The notes beneath the pieces were generated by a model. It was not told where the DNA came from, made no database searches, and saw nothing but the letters and a program-made list of their open reading frames with translations. Of a stretch of DNA of 64,000 bases, positions 8,173 to 17,024 are shown piece after piece. Position 1 is the stretch's first letter. Every line of letters starts with the position of its first letter. The position numbers and the translations under genes were made by a program. The DNA is from Neisseria dentiae (GTDB taxonomy: Bacteria; Pseudomonadota; Gammaproteobacteria; Burkholderiales; Neisseriaceae): assembly GCF_014055005.1 (NCBI RefSeq), contig NZ_CP059570.1, positions 1,612,001 through 1,676,000 on the forward strand. The letters run 5' to 3'.

Positions 8173-8238
8173 CATCAACCATGTTTGCCAAATCATACAT
8201 TGAAATTTAAAAATATGATAATAGCAACATGGTTGATG
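8173..8238. repeat. Inverted repeat (13-bp arms) between virB2 and virB3
   Basis: CATCAACCATGTT (8173-8185) and its perfect complement (8226-8238) flank an AT-rich 40-base loop, directly next to the MITE. It could form an RNA hairpin after virB2 that protects or uncouples the pilin transcript. No T-run follows, so a classical terminator is doubtful. Confidence 0.6.
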
Positions 8239-8282
8239 CGCACTCTATTTTCTAAACTTGAGAATCCAAATTGGTATAGCCA

Positions 8283-8639
8283 TTAGCAGTTGGCAGAGCT
8301 ATAGTCACCAACCAACCAGCTGGCAACTTGACCTGCAGCACCGATTACCAATGCACCGATCAAAATCGGGGCAACATCGGCAACACGTTTATGTGCAAAA
8401 GCAATCTGATAACCGGCTAAAATAACCGCAACGGTTACCACTGCAATTGAAGACACTTGCAAAATGCTTTGAATATTACCGAAGAAGCCACTAACTTTGT
8501 CACAAGCCTCGCCAAGGTTATTACTTGTACCTGCACCACCAGTGGTGGTTGCAAACGTATATCCTGAAGCCAGCATCATTGCTGAGAACAAAGTGTTTTG
8601 ATAATACTGCTTCCCGCGGGTTAAGAAGTTTTTCTTCAT
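8283..8639 (-). CDS. virB2: VirB2-type T4SS major pilin (TrbC/VirB2 family)
   Basis: 118 residues from the ATG at 8639, with an AAAGG about a dozen bases upstream. A long leader-like N-terminus (to about residue 30, ending SGYTFAT) is followed by a small soluble stretch, then two hydrophobic helices (ILQVSSIAVVTVAVILAGYQ and APILIGALVIGAAGQVASWL) linked by a short basic loop KRVAD. This is the standard architecture of TrbC/VirB2 pilins, which are cleaved and assembled into the conjugative pilus. A long AT-rich gap (8646-8792) separates it from virB1, which leaves room for its own promoter. Confidence 0.92.
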   Translation of the reverse strand: MKKNFLTRGKQYYQNTLFSAMMLASGYTFATTTGGAGTSNNLGEACDKVSGFFGNIQSILQVSSIAVVTVAVILAGYQIAFAHKRVADVAPILIGALVIGAAGQVASWLVGDYSSANC

Positions 8640-8792
8640 GATCAAAATTACCTTTCATATTTGAGGTTGAGAACAAATTTAAACAGCTTGGCTCAAGTTA
8701 TCCACCTGTTGCCTTTATAACACGATACAACTTTTTGCTTTATTACATAAAGCTATTGTTTAAGTTAAGAAAAAAATAAACAACGTCAAATT

Positions 8793-9431
8793 TTAAAACA
8801 CAAATGCACGATCGCGCAATTCTCTTCCTGCCTCCGATTGTGCTTTTACATCAGAAACAGGCTGCCTAGATATGGCAGACGATGTTGCAACAGCGACCCG
8901 TGGACGGGATATAGTCTTGGATCTCGGAGTTGTATCAGCCTCCATCTTGGCCGCCCTTGTTACCTTAGCAACTGAAACGGTATCAGGCGAAACGGTAATA
9001 GCCTGAGAACCGCCATATTTCCGCATGGAATTGAATACTTTCTGCACATAACCATGGCGAAAACCCGTAACAAAATTACCCGAATAATAGCAACTAAATG
9101 CCTTACCCCAGTTGCGCCCCGCAGAAATATAGCACTCCTGCAAAATTTTAGATCCTGCTCGCAGATTGGAGCATACGTCAAATGCTTTGCTATAACTACT
9201 CAAGCCATATTTCTTCAGGTTATACCTGTTTACTTGGGCGATACCTACCGAAAAATTATATCCGGCTTCTTCCAGCATTTTTACCGTAGCCAACGCCTCG
9301 GGCAAGTTCTTAGGCTGACGACTTAACCTGCCTTTCACCACCCCGATTGCATAAGGGTTGAAACTTGACTCCACCCTTACTACATGCTGCATAACAGTAG
9401 GTGGAACATGCAGATTTCCACAATCTATCAT
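8793..9431 (-). CDS. virB1: VirB1-type lytic transglycosylase
   Basis: 212 residues. The SLT domain occupies about 1-145: catalytic Glu in VRVESSFNPYAIGVV, then the SVGIAQVNRYNLKKYG segment and the downstream AFSCYYSGN motif. The C-terminal 60 residues are a polar Thr/Lys/Arg-rich linker. These enzymes cut peptidoglycan so the T4SS can cross the wall. The start overlaps the previous stop (ATGA at 9428-9431). No signal peptide is visible at the N-terminus, which is unusual for a periplasmic enzyme, though some VirB1 homologues lack an obvious one. Confidence 0.93.
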   Translation of the reverse strand: MIDCGNLHVPPTVMQHVVRVESSFNPYAIGVVKGRLSRQPKNLPEALATVKMLEEAGYNFSVGIAQVNRYNLKKYGLSSYSKAFDVCSNLRAGSKILQECYISAGRNWGKAFSCYYSGNFVTGFRHGYVQKVFNSMRKYGGSQAITVSPDTVSVAKVTRAAKMEADTTPRSKTISRPRVAVATSSAISRQPVSDVKAQSEAGRELRDRAFVF

Positions 9432-10165
9432 TTGACCCCTTCTTTATAACCGGTCGCACTCTTCCATGCATTCACATAACGTACAGTCTCAGCATTTTGC
9501 TTACTGTTACTAAAACGGTTTCTGCCATAACCGATGCCATTATTATTAATATTTTTATTTTTTACTGCTGCTAACAATTTCTCATTTGGGAAGTAGGTCG
9601 TCAATGACATACCTTTGGGCATAGCCGAAGCATAAGGGCCGCCGGACGGAACACCTTTAGCCCCCCACGGCTGTACACTTAAAAATCTAGAACTTTCCTG
9701 ACTCATAGTATCCAACAAACCAACCTGCATATTCTCAACCTGCATTGAGTCAGGATTTACCTTACCGCTGAAAGCCCAATTACGCCACGATTTATTACCG
9801 ATATAGGTTGAAATGGCAAATTGATTCTTCTGATCCCATCTATATCCCGTTACAGTACCATCTTTTGACACAGGAACAAACTCATATACTTTCCCGATAG
9901 TGAAGAAAGTTCCGTTTTTCATGCTTGGCGTACAGATCGGAATACTCACGTTGTGGCCATAGTATGCCAAAGCCAATTCAGTAAAAAACGCTTGGACATC
10001 CTGCTGGCACTCTTGAACAGCCATCGGACCGTTGGGATTTTGAAGACAAAGCATCAAGCGACAACCACTGGTACGATAAAAATCTTGATAGTTGTCGGTA
10101 TGCGCAAACGCAACAGATGAAAGCGCAGCCATTAAAACAACTGCTGCCTTTTTTTGAATATTCAT
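9428..10165 (-). CDS. TrbM/KikA-like conjugal transfer protein
   Basis: 245 residues with a signal peptide (MNIQKKAAVVLMAALSSVAFA). The mature protein begins with a Cys-containing region: SGCRLMLCLQNP, then ECQQDVQAFF, and IPICTPSM near residue 80. This resembles the CEA-x-LCL / C-x-x-x-x-x-F pattern of TrbM/KikA/MpfK proteins found with P-type T4SS clusters. The rest is polar with no recognised catalytic motif. It is the first gene of the visible operon and overlaps virB1 by four bases, so the two are translationally coupled. The exact role of this family in transfer is unclear. Confidence 0.65.
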   Translation of the reverse strand: MNIQKKAAVVLMAALSSVAFAHTDNYQDFYRTSGCRLMLCLQNPNGPMAVQECQQDVQAFFTELALAYYGHNVSIPICTPSMKNGTFFTIGKVYEFVPVSKDGTVTGYRWDQKNQFAISTYIGNKSWRNWAFSGKVNPDSMQVENMQVGLLDTMSQESSRFLSVQPWGAKGVPSGGPYASAMPKGMSLTTYFPNEKLLAAVKNKNINNNGIGYGRNRFSNSKQNAETVRYVNAWKSATGYKEGVK

Positions 10166-10396
10166 AATACGGCCCTTTATCGACTATGTTTATTATTTAG
10201 TATTTAAAAGCTGGGAAACCATGCATCAAATCAAAAAAACTAAAAAATGCTCACCAGCTATAAAATACTTTCCCATTTAATTTGCTGTTATCAATAATAA
10301 CGCATTTATTTTCATATCGCATTATTTCTCAAAACAACGGTTAAAATATGTGACCAACGGATTTTTCTAAATTACCTTCCTCAAGATCCTATCTTA
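10166..10396. promoter_or_regulatory. AT-rich leader upstream of the T4SS operon
   Basis: 231 bases without a gene separate the T4SS operon from glnS. The stretch is markedly AT-rich and lacks DUS, unlike the core DNA to its right. It must hold the operon promoter on the minus strand, but no -35/-10 pair stands out clearly. It is probably also the edge of the horizontally acquired block. Confidence 0.4.
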
Positions 10397-12085
10397 TCAC
10401 TTCGCCTGCCAAGTGTCTTTCAACCCCACGGTGCGGTTGAACACCGGCGCGTCGGGTTTGTGGTCGCGGCGGTCGGTAACGAAATAGCCCAAGCGCTCGA
10501 ACTGCCAGCGGCTTTCGGGCGGCAGGTTGCCGGCGGCGGCTTCGGCGTAGGCGGTGATTTCTTTCGCCGATTCGGGGTTGAGAAAATCGGTAAACGGCAG
10601 ATAAGCGCCGTCTTCGCCGCGCACGGCGTCGGGGCGTTCGACGGTAAACAGGCGGTCGTAGAGGCGCACTTTGATTTCGGCGGCGTGTTCGGCGGAAACC
10701 CAGTGGATCACGCCTTTCACTTTGCGGCCTTCGGGCTTTTTGCCCAAGGTGTCGTGGTCGATGCTGCATTTGAGTTCGACGATGTTGCCGTTGCCGTCTT
10801 TCACCACTTCGTCGCACTTAATCACATAGCTGTAACGCAGGCGCACTTCGCCGCCCAAAGTCAAACGCTGCCAGCCGGTGGGCGGGTTTTCGCTGAAATC
10901 GTCGGCTTCGATATAGATGGTTGGCGCAATCGGCACTTCGCGTTCGCCCATTTCTTCGTGATGCGGGTGGAACGGTGCGCTGCGGCTTTGGGTGAGGCCG
11001 TCTGAAAAATTGGTGAGCGTTACTTTAATCGGGTTTAACACGGCCATCAGGCGCGGGGCGGAGTTTTCCAGCTCTTCGCGCACTGCGCCTTCGAGCACGC
11101 TCATATCGACCACGTTTTCCGATTTGGAAATGCCGGCGCGCTTGGCAAACAGGCGCAGGCCTTCGGGCGTGTAGCCGCGGCGGCGCATGCCGGAAATGGT
11201 GGGCATACGCGGGTCGTCCCAGCCGGAAACATGGCCTTCGCTCACCAGTTGGTTGAGTTTGCGTTTGGAGGTGATGGAATACAGCAGTTCCAAGCGTGAA
11301 AATTCGTATTGGCGCGGGCGGGTCGGATGCGGTGCGGGGATGTTGTCGAGCACCCAGTCGTAAAGCGGGCGGTGGGCTTCGAATTCGAGCGTGCACAGCG
11401 AATGGGTGATGCCTTCGATGGCATCGGAAATGCAGTGCGTGTAGTCGTACATCGGATAGATGCACCATTTGTCGCCGGTGTTGTGGTGGTGGGCGCGGCG
11501 GATACGGTAAATCACAGGGTCGCGCATATTTACGTTGCCCGAGGCCATGTCGATTTTCAGGCGCAGGGTTTTGCTGCCGTCGGGGAAGGCGCCGTCGCGC
11601 ATTTTGTAGAACAAATCGAGGTTTTCTTCGATGCTGCGGTCGCGGTAGGGGCTGTTTTTGCCCGGCTCGGTGAGCGTGCCGCGGTATTCGCGCATTTCTT
11701 CGGCAGTCAAATCATCGACATAGGCTTTGCCGTCTTTAATCAGGCCGACGGCGTAATCGAAGAGTTGGTCGAAATAATCGGAGGCATAGCGCGGCTCGCC
11801 GGCCCACTCAAACCCCAGCCAGTGAACGTCTTCTTTAATCGAATCAACGTATTCCTGATTTTCTTTTTCGGGGTTGGTGTCGTCGAAACGCAGGTTGCAC
11901 AGGCCGTCGTAAACATAGGCCAACCCGAAGTTCAGGCAGATGGATTTGGCGTGGCCGATGTGCAGATAGCCGTTCGGCTCGGGCGGGAAGCGGGTGTGGA
12001 TGGCTTGGTGTTTGCCGCTTTGCAAATCGTCTTCGATAATGGTGCGGATAAAGTGGTTGTCGGCGAATTGGTCTTTGTTCATCAT
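10397..12085 (-). CDS. glnS: Glutaminyl-tRNA synthetase
   Basis: 562 residues, class I synthetase charging tRNA-Gln with glutamine in the cytoplasm. The Rossmann domain shows the HIGH motif as YLHIGHAKS (about residues 41-48) and a KMSKS-type loop as ITSKRKL (about 271-277). The C-terminal two-thirds contain the anticodon-binding beta-barrels. Length is close to the bacterial norm. Two adjacent ATGs at 12085 and 12082 could both serve. A DUS lies in frame in the middle of the gene (around 10998-11010). It is the first clear core gene right of the T4SS block. Confidence 0.98.
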   Translation of the reverse strand: MMNKDQFADNHFIRTIIEDDLQSGKHQAIHTRFPPEPNGYLHIGHAKSICLNFGLAYVYDGLCNLRFDDTNPEKENQEYVDSIKEDVHWLGFEWAGEPRYASDYFDQLFDYAVGLIKDGKAYVDDLTAEEMREYRGTLTEPGKNSPYRDRSIEENLDLFYKMRDGAFPDGSKTLRLKIDMASGNVNMRDPVIYRIRRAHHHNTGDKWCIYPMYDYTHCISDAIEGITHSLCTLEFEAHRPLYDWVLDNIPAPHPTRPRQYEFSRLELLYSITSKRKLNQLVSEGHVSGWDDPRMPTISGMRRRGYTPEGLRLFAKRAGISKSENVVDMSVLEGAVREELENSAPRLMAVLNPIKVTLTNFSDGLTQSRSAPFHPHHEEMGEREVPIAPTIYIEADDFSENPPTGWQRLTLGGEVRLRYSYVIKCDEVVKDGNGNIVELKCSIDHDTLGKKPEGRKVKGVIHWVSAEHAAEIKVRLYDRLFTVERPDAVRGEDGAYLPFTDFLNPESAKEITAYAEAAAGNLPPESRWQFERLGYFVTDRRDHKPDAPVFNRTVGLKDTWQAK

Positions 12086-12124
12086 GGTGTCGGGCTTTAC
12101 GGGAAGGCGGCCGGATAATCATTA

Positions 12125-12196
12125 AGGCCGTCTGAAAATAATGCGTTGGCAAAGGCGTGATTGTACCTTATTTCGGCATTATTTTCAGACGGCCTT
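12125..12196. repeat. Inverted DUS pair with ~44-base loop
   Basis: AAGGCCGTCTGAAAAT and ATTTTCAGACGGCCTT frame the intergenic DNA between the GST gene and glnS. It may terminate the upstream GST transcript; the long loop makes it weaker than the tight pairs elsewhere. Confidence 0.55.
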
Positions 12197-12220
12197 GCAT
12201 GCCGGCATATAGCGGCGCAT

Positions 12221-12841
12221 TCAGGTTGAAACATACGGTTTGGTTTCGGCCAAACAGGCGTGGGCGCGGTTCATTTCGGCCGCCCAACCATCAAGGCCGG
12301 CAGCGGAGATTGCGGCTTCGGCTTCGGTTAAGTTGTTGCGGAACAATAAAAAATCCACCGCACACGCGGCATAAAGAGTGCCGATGTTCAAATCTGTGCC
12401 GTAGGGTTGCACCCGTTCGGCCAGCAATGCAATCGCGCTTTCGTTGCGCGCTTTAATCTGCGCATGGCGCGCCGTCCACCATTCGTTTTCGGGGCGCAGC
12501 ATTTTTTCGGCAATCATCGCCACGGTGTTTTCCAAAATGCCTTCGGCAAGCGCGTGCAGGTTTAACACTTCCCAGTGGCCGTTATCTTGCGGATACAGTT
12601 TTCGCCCCTGCCCCAGAGTGTCGAGATATTCGGCAATCACGTTGCTGTTGAGCAGCCATTCCCCGCCGTCGGTTTGCAGCACGGGTATGCGGCCGAGCGG
12701 GTTGTTTTGATTGTGCGGCGAGGCGGCATCGAACGACGAGGTTACTTTCAGCAGCTCGATCCGCCCGCCCAAATCGTGGTGTGCGGCCACGGCGCGGACT
12801 TTGCGCACATAGGGGCTGGTGGTGGAATACCAAAGTTTCAT
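12221..12841 (-). CDS. Glutathione S-transferase family protein
   Basis: 206 residues with a thioredoxin-like N-terminal domain: MKLWYSTTSPYVRKVRAVA, then the cis-Pro segment NPLGRIPVLQ and the glutathione gamma-glutamyl-binding LNSNVIAEYLD. The all-helical C-terminal domain runs from about residue 85. It is expected to be cytosolic and to conjugate glutathione to electrophiles or act as a reductase. The substrate cannot be read from the sequence. It is similar to YfcF/YibF-type small GSTs. It lies alone between DUS pairs. Confidence 0.9.
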   Translation of the reverse strand: MKLWYSTTSPYVRKVRAVAAHHDLGGRIELLKVTSSFDAASPHNQNNPLGRIPVLQTDGGEWLLNSNVIAEYLDTLGQGRKLYPQDNGHWEVLNLHALAEGILENTVAMIAEKMLRPENEWWTARHAQIKARNESAIALLAERVQPYGTDLNIGTLYAACAVDFLLFRNNLTEAEAAISAAGLDGWAAEMNRAHACLAETKPYVST

Positions 12842-12896
12842 GCTGCTTCCTTTCTGCTGTTATCGGGAAAAATTCTGTTTGGATATGCGCATCAAT

Positions 12897-12938
12897 AAGG
12901 CCGTCTGAAAAACAATATGGCGTTTTCAGACGGCCTCT
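12897..12938. terminator. Inverted DUS pair after the DeoR-family gene
   Basis: AAGGCCGTCTGAAAAA ... TTTTCAGACGGCCT with a 15-base loop, a few bases past the stop of the DeoR-family gene on the minus strand. Likely rho-independent terminator. Confidence 0.65.
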
Positions 12939-12941
12939 GCA

Positions 12942-13718
12942 TTATTTTCCGTTATCGGCAATCAGGCATTTCACGCCCGCTTCCTCCAGCCGTTTGCACA
13001 TCGCTTCGTCCGGCTCGCGGTCGGTGAATACGGCGTCGAATTCGCCGATGCTGCCCATGCGCACCAAGGCGTTGCGCCCGAATTTGCTGTGGTCCACACC
13101 CAGATAGCGCATTCGGGCGTTTTCCATCATGGCCTGCATCACGCTCACTTCTTTATAGTCGAAATCGAGCAGCGAACCGTCGGCATCAACGCCGGATGCG
13201 CTCAACACGGCATAGTCGGTTTTAAACTGGTTGATGAAATCCACCGTGGCCACGCCGGTTACGCCGCCGTCTATCGGGCGCACCACGCCGGAAGTGATAA
13301 TCACGGTGTAATCGCTGCGCCCCGACACGATGGCGGCCACATGAATATTATTGGTGATGATGCACAAGCCTTTGCGCTTTTTCACCAACGCCATCGCCAC
13401 GGCTTCGATGGTGGAGCCTATGCTCAAAAACAGCGAAGCGTTGTCGGGAATATGCTCGGCAATCAAATCGGCGATATGGGCTTTTTCGCTTTGCAGTTTG
13501 GCTTTTTGGGCGTTGAAATCTTCGTTTTCGAGGCTGTCGCCCAAAGTGGCGCCGCCGTGATAACGCCGCAGCAGGTTTTCTTCGCAAAGCTGGTTGATGT
13601 CGCGGCGTATGGTTTGCGGGGTAACGTCGAGCTCGCGGGCAAGCTGTTCGATCGGCATGAAACTGTGTTCGCGCACAAGGGCGATGATTTTTTCGTGTCG
13701 TTGGATGCGTGGCGGCAT
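12942..13718 (-). CDS. DeoR/GlpR-family transcriptional regulator
   Basis: 258 residues. The N-terminal winged helix has the DeoR signature (EQLARELDVTPQTIRRDIN, about 23-41, then RRYHGGA). The sugar-phosphate-sensing C-terminal domain follows, with SLFLSIGSTIEA, a canonical ISOCOT-fold loop, and NNIHVA. Such proteins repress sugar or polyol catabolic genes and release DNA when they bind a phosphorylated intermediate. No catabolic operon adjoins it; the next gene is lysO, so its targets are unknown. GlpR is the closest family member by eye. Confidence 0.92.
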   Translation of the reverse strand: MPPRIQRHEKIIALVREHSFMPIEQLARELDVTPQTIRRDINQLCEENLLRRYHGGATLGDSLENEDFNAQKAKLQSEKAHIADLIAEHIPDNASLFLSIGSTIEAVAMALVKKRKGLCIITNNIHVAAIVSGRSDYTVIITSGVVRPIDGGVTGVATVDFINQFKTDYAVLSASGVDADGSLLDFDYKEVSVMQAMMENARMRYLGVDHSKFGRNALVRMGSIGEFDAVFTDREPDEAMCKRLEEAGVKCLIADNGK

Positions 13719-13745
13719 GGTGTGTTCTTTAATAATGTTGGAATT

Positions 13746-13892
13746 CTAGGGTCTGTCGACAATTGACCGGCGAAGCGGTTTTTTGAGGCAAAAAGCGCAG
13801 CAAGGTTGAACACCTTGCGAGCATTTTTAACGCCGCAGATGCGGATTTTAACCAAAAATACCGCCGCAACGCGATCGACTACACTCCGTAAA
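13746..13892. repeat. Solo IS-type end plus dispersed repeat
   Basis: CTAGGGTCTGTCGACA at 13746-13761 is the same as the terminal repeat of the IS5-type element at 15524-16341, but no transposase follows. Downstream, the segment around 13845-13880 (TAACCAAAAATACCGCCGCA...) is repeated at 14935-14960. It may be the scar of a lost insertion. No gene is seen here. Confidence 0.5.
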
Positions 13893-13960
13893 TATCTGTT
13901 ACCGTTAAAACTTATCCGCCGCATTGTGCCAAATTAACCACACGGCGGCAAGCCGCCCCA

Positions 13961-14866
13961 CTAAAAGCGCATACTCGAAAAAACCACCATCAGAAACGGG
14001 GCGATAACATTGATAATGAAACCGAAACTGATGGCCAGCGGCACAACCTGCAAACCGCCCGAACTTTGAATCACCGGCAGCGTAAAATCGAGGCTGGTGG
14101 CACCGCCCACACCCACCGCCGCGCTGGGGTGGCGGCGCATCAGCGCGGGAATAAACACCAGCGCGAAAAACTCGCGCGCCAAATCGTTCAGCAGCGCAAT
14201 GCTGCCCCACACGGGGCCGTAGGCTTCGGTCATCACAATACCCGACAGCGAATACCAGCCGAAAGCAGACGAAAGCGCCAAACCTTTGCTCCACGACACT
14301 TCGGGCATCAGCGCGGCAAACAGCAGCCCGCCCAGCAGCGAAGACACGGTTATCAAGATACTGGTTTGCACGCCGCGGCGGTTAATCAGCACCTGGCGCA
14401 ACGTGATGCCGCTGCCGCGCAACTGTATGCCCACCAGCAACACTAGCAGCATCAGGCAATAAGTGCCCGAACTTTCCGGCGGCAGCCAGCCCTCCTGCAA
14501 GGCTTCGCCGGCCAAAAAACCCAACACCACGCAGCCCACCTGCTTGACGCTGCCGGCAATGCTCACCCGCGCCTTTTTGCCCCCGCCTGCGGTCTGCCAC
14601 GGATGGCGGCGGTCGAACCACATCAACACCGCAAGGTTCATGCCGATAATGCACGCAAACAGCAAAACGGTGGCACCGATGATGGTGTCGATCTGCGCGC
14701 CCAAATTTTCCACCTGCGAGAGCGACACACCGATTAACAGCAAAATGACATACACCAGCCAAACCAAAACCTTATCCACCGCTTTCAGATAAGGTTTCGG
14801 CAAACTGATGAAAAACCCGAGAAAAAGCGGCACCAAAATCGAAATCAGGGTAATCAGGCTGTTCAT
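13961..14866 (-). CDS. lysO: LysO-family (DUF340) L-lysine exporter
   Basis: 301 residues with about eight to ten hydrophobic helices. The short N-terminal half (two to three helices, LVYVILLLIGVSL) and the C-terminal half (VLLVGIQLRG, FGWYSLSGIVMTEAYG) match LysO/YbjE, which exports lysine and thialysine across the inner membrane. The conserved GWYSLSG and DFTLPVIQ motifs of the C-terminal half are visible. The gene is flanked on both sides by related short repeats (13845-13892 and 14893-14975). It faces away from the DUF3149 gene. Confidence 0.85.
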   Translation of the reverse strand: MNSLITLISILVPLFLGFFISLPKPYLKAVDKVLVWLVYVILLLIGVSLSQVENLGAQIDTIIGATVLLFACIIGMNLAVLMWFDRRHPWQTAGGGKKARVSIAGSVKQVGCVVLGFLAGEALQEGWLPPESSGTYCLMLLVLLVGIQLRGSGITLRQVLINRRGVQTSILITVSSLLGGLLFAALMPEVSWSKGLALSSAFGWYSLSGIVMTEAYGPVWGSIALLNDLAREFFALVFIPALMRRHPSAAVGVGGATSLDFTLPVIQSSGGLQVVPLAISFGFIINVIAPFLMVVFSSMRF

Positions 14867-15179
14867 ACAATATCCATCGGTTTCAGACGGCCCCGCGCTG
14901 GTGGAGTGTAGTCAGAAGGCTGGCGAAGCGGATTTAAACCAAAAATACCGCCGCAACGCGGCCGACGGCACTCCCCAAGGCCGGCGCAGCAAATCTGTGC
15001 AAAAAACGCGATTATAACCGAATCCGCCCCGCCCTCCCCGCCGGTTATCCGCACCCGGCAAAGCAGATTTCCCGCACCAATATTGGGAAGCTTGACCTGT
15101 ATCAAAACCTGATAACCGTTTTCACCTATAATCGCTTCTAAACCGATAACCACAAACCAAACTTACGGGAACGCAAACA
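14867..15179. other. Intergenic region with DUS and a short dispersed repeat
   Basis: No gene is seen. It contains one DUS (14880-14892) and a copy of the repeat also found at 13845-13892 (14893-14975, with GGAGTGTAGTC at one end and GGCACTCC at the other). The divergent promoters of lysO and the DUF3149 gene must lie here, but no clear boxes can be named. Confidence 0.5.
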
Positions 15180-15317
15180 ATGGAACTCATCAACGAACTG
15201 TTTAAATCGCCTGTCGGCATTTTATCTTTGCTCACCATTGTTTTTGTGATGGTTATCGCCACGGTTTTATTTTTCTGGGTGAAACGCCAAGCAGGCAAAA
15301 TCCCCGAAAAGCAGTAA
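15180..15317 (+). CDS. Small DUF3149-type membrane protein
   Basis: 45 residues: MELINELFKSPVGILSLLTI opens the protein, followed by the rest of a single transmembrane helix (to about residue 33) and a basic tail KRQAGKIPEKQ. The start is preceded by a GGGA-type ribosome binding site (ACGGGAACGCAAACA). The pattern E-L-F-x-S-P-V-G-x-L-S-L is that of the DUF3149 family of beta- and gammaproteobacterial micro-proteins with no known function. It is monocistronic and divergent from lysO. Confidence 0.75.
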   Translation: MELINELFKSPVGILSLLTIVFVMVIATVLFFWVKRQAGKIPEKQ

Positions 15318-15523
15318 GTTTTCATTTTTTATCTCTTTCCTCTTGATGTGTGTGTGTTTGGGTGTGGCTGCGTGCCACCCCTTTTTTTATCTGCGCATCT
15401 TGCTCTTTTCTCCCCATAGCTAAGTAGGCACCCATTTTGTTAAAGGAATCATGAATGACTTTGCCAAAATACCAAAATATATGTTTACAAAAAGATAGGC
15501 CGTCTAAAAACAAAGGCTCTAGA

Positions 15524-16341
15524 CTAGGGTCTGTCGACATTCAAGTTTTCAGTGTATCCTATCCTCATGACCAGATATATTCTTACCGATGCACAGTGGG
15601 CAAAAATTGAGCCTTTATGCCAAGGAAAAGTTGGCGATGCCGGCCGAACCGCTGTCGATAACCGATTATTTATAGAAGCCATACTATGGATTATCCGTAC
15701 CGGCAGTCCTTGGCGCGATCTGCCCGAAGAGTTCGGTAATTGGAAAAGTATCCACAAACGCTACCGCAGATGGGTCTTGGCCGACCGTTTTCATGATATT
15801 TTTGAAGAACTGAACCGTGATCTCGATATGGAGTATGTCATGATTGACGGCACAATTGTCAAAGTTCACCGCCACGGTCAGGGTGCAAAAGGGGGACTCG
15901 AAATCAGGCCATCGGCCAATCCAAAGGCGGGATGACGACCAAGATTTTGGCTATGGTGGATGCTTTGGGGAACCTGATTGACTTCAAACTGATGCCTGGT
16001 CAGCGCAATGACATTTGCGGCGTAGAACCGCTGATTAAAGAAAAGGAATTTGATGCTTTATTGGCGGATAAAGCCTTTGATGCCGACTGGCTGGTCGAAG
16101 AGTTGACCGAAAGGGGGAGTAAGGTGGTTATTCCGCCGCGTAACAACCGCAAATTGCAGCGGGAACACGACAAGATGATGTATTGCTGGCGACATTTGAT
16201 TGAGAACTTTTTTTGCAAACTCAAAGAATTCAAAAAGATTGCGATGCGCGCAGAAAAAACCGACCAATCTTTTGCTGCCAATATTTACCTTGCTGCTGCC
16301 GTATTGAAATTAAGGTAAACTTGAATGTCGACAAACCCTAG
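15524..16341 (+). mobile_element. IS5-family element (IS427-like) inserted in the IS1595-type terminal repeat
   Basis: Ends are GGGTCTGTCGACATTCAAG on the left and its complement CTTGAATGTCGACAAACCC on the right, about 812 bp apart, with CTAG (or TA) on both flanks as the likely target duplication. It contains one transposase in two frames. Removing it rejoins GGCTCTAGACTAGCAG, which matches the right end of the host element, so the insertion order is clear. Confidence 0.88.
15567..16318 (+). CDS. IS5-family transposase made by -1 frameshift
   Basis: The first frame (15567-15935) holds the DNA-binding region (MTRYILTDAQWAKIEPLCQ) and the start of the DDE domain (MIDGTIVKVHRHGQ). The second frame (to 16318) holds the rest (SKGGMTTKILAMVDALGN, LLADKAFDADW, RWRHLIENFF-like YCWRHLIENFFCKLKEFK). 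The frames join by a -1 shift near AAAAGGGGG at about 15886-15895, the usual arrangement in IS427-group elements. All catalytic blocks appear intact, so this copy may still be active. Confidence 0.85.
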
Positions 16342-16367
16342 CAGAATAGCTCTGTTAGACTAGAAAA

Positions 16368-17024
16368 ATGAAATATAACACCAAGTTAAGTGACTATCAG
16401 CTCAAAAAATCATCAAGCATTTTTGTGTCGATATAGAAGCCTCAAAAACCGCTTTGCTGACAGGCTTCAACCGCAATACCATCAACTACTGGTATAGCAT
16501 TTTCAGGCACGAAATATACCGCTACCAAAGCGAGCAAAAAGACCCGTTATACGGCAGCATAGAGGTTAATGAAAGCTATTTTGGTGCCAAACGGCAGCGC
16601 GGTTTCCATGGCAAGTTAAAGTGTGGCAGAGGAATGCTTTAACAACCCGTCTTTGGTATTTTCGAAAGAGACGGCAGAGTTTATACCGAAATCGTTTCTG
16701 ATTGTAAAAAGCAAACACTTCAATCTGTTATATTGGGAAAGGTCTCTCTGGAGAGCGTTATTTATTCTGATAGCTGGCGCGGTTATAGCGGCTTGGTCGA
16801 TGTCGGCTACTCTAAACATTTGCGCGTTAATCACGGACAAAATAAGTTTGCAGATGGTACCAGGCACCAATGGTATTGAAAGCTTCTGGAGTTTTACCAA
16901 ACGAAGGCTCGCCAAATTCAACGGCGTAACCAAAAACTTTGATTTGCACCTGAAGGAAGGCGAATGGCGATGGAACCGAAACTCTGATGAACTGAGTCAC
17001 GAACTTTGGAGGCTTTTAAAGTAA
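16368..17024 (+). pseudogene. IS1595/IS1016-type transposase, inactivated
   Basis: Pieces of the DDE-type transposase can be read in order: MKYNTKLSDYQLKK, then (after a frame change in an A run near 16409) KTALLTGFNRNTINYWYSIF and GSIEVNESYFGAKRQR. An in-frame stop follows at about 16640, then QPVFGIFERDGRVYTEIV and YSDSWRGYSGLVDVGY. After another frame change near 16860 comes GTNGIESFWSFTKRRLAKFN. The VDESYF-type and NGIESFW motifs identify the family. At least two frameshifts and one nonsense codon make it a dead copy. Confidence 0.88.

Noticed and set aside
1..10165. Gonococcal genetic island-type (F-like) T4SS
   Set aside because: The gene set is VirB1-VirB6-like (P-type), not TraL/E/K/B/V/C/W/U/N/H/G as in the gonococcal island.
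1..10165. Bacteria-killing (X-type) T4SS with toxic effectors
   Set aside because: No XVIPCD-like effector or lysozyme-inhibitor-type immunity gene and no VirB7 with N0 domain is seen in the window; DUF4189 proteins show no toxin motif. The rest of the cluster is off the window, so this is not excluded but is unsupported.
11309..12118. 269-codon plus-strand frame antisense to glnS
   Set aside because: Shadow of the glnS codon pattern; no motif, no ribosome binding site.
16623..17024. Intact 133-residue protein in the IS1595-type element
   Set aside because: Only its last third is in the true transposase frame; the first part is an out-of-frame reading of the broken gene.
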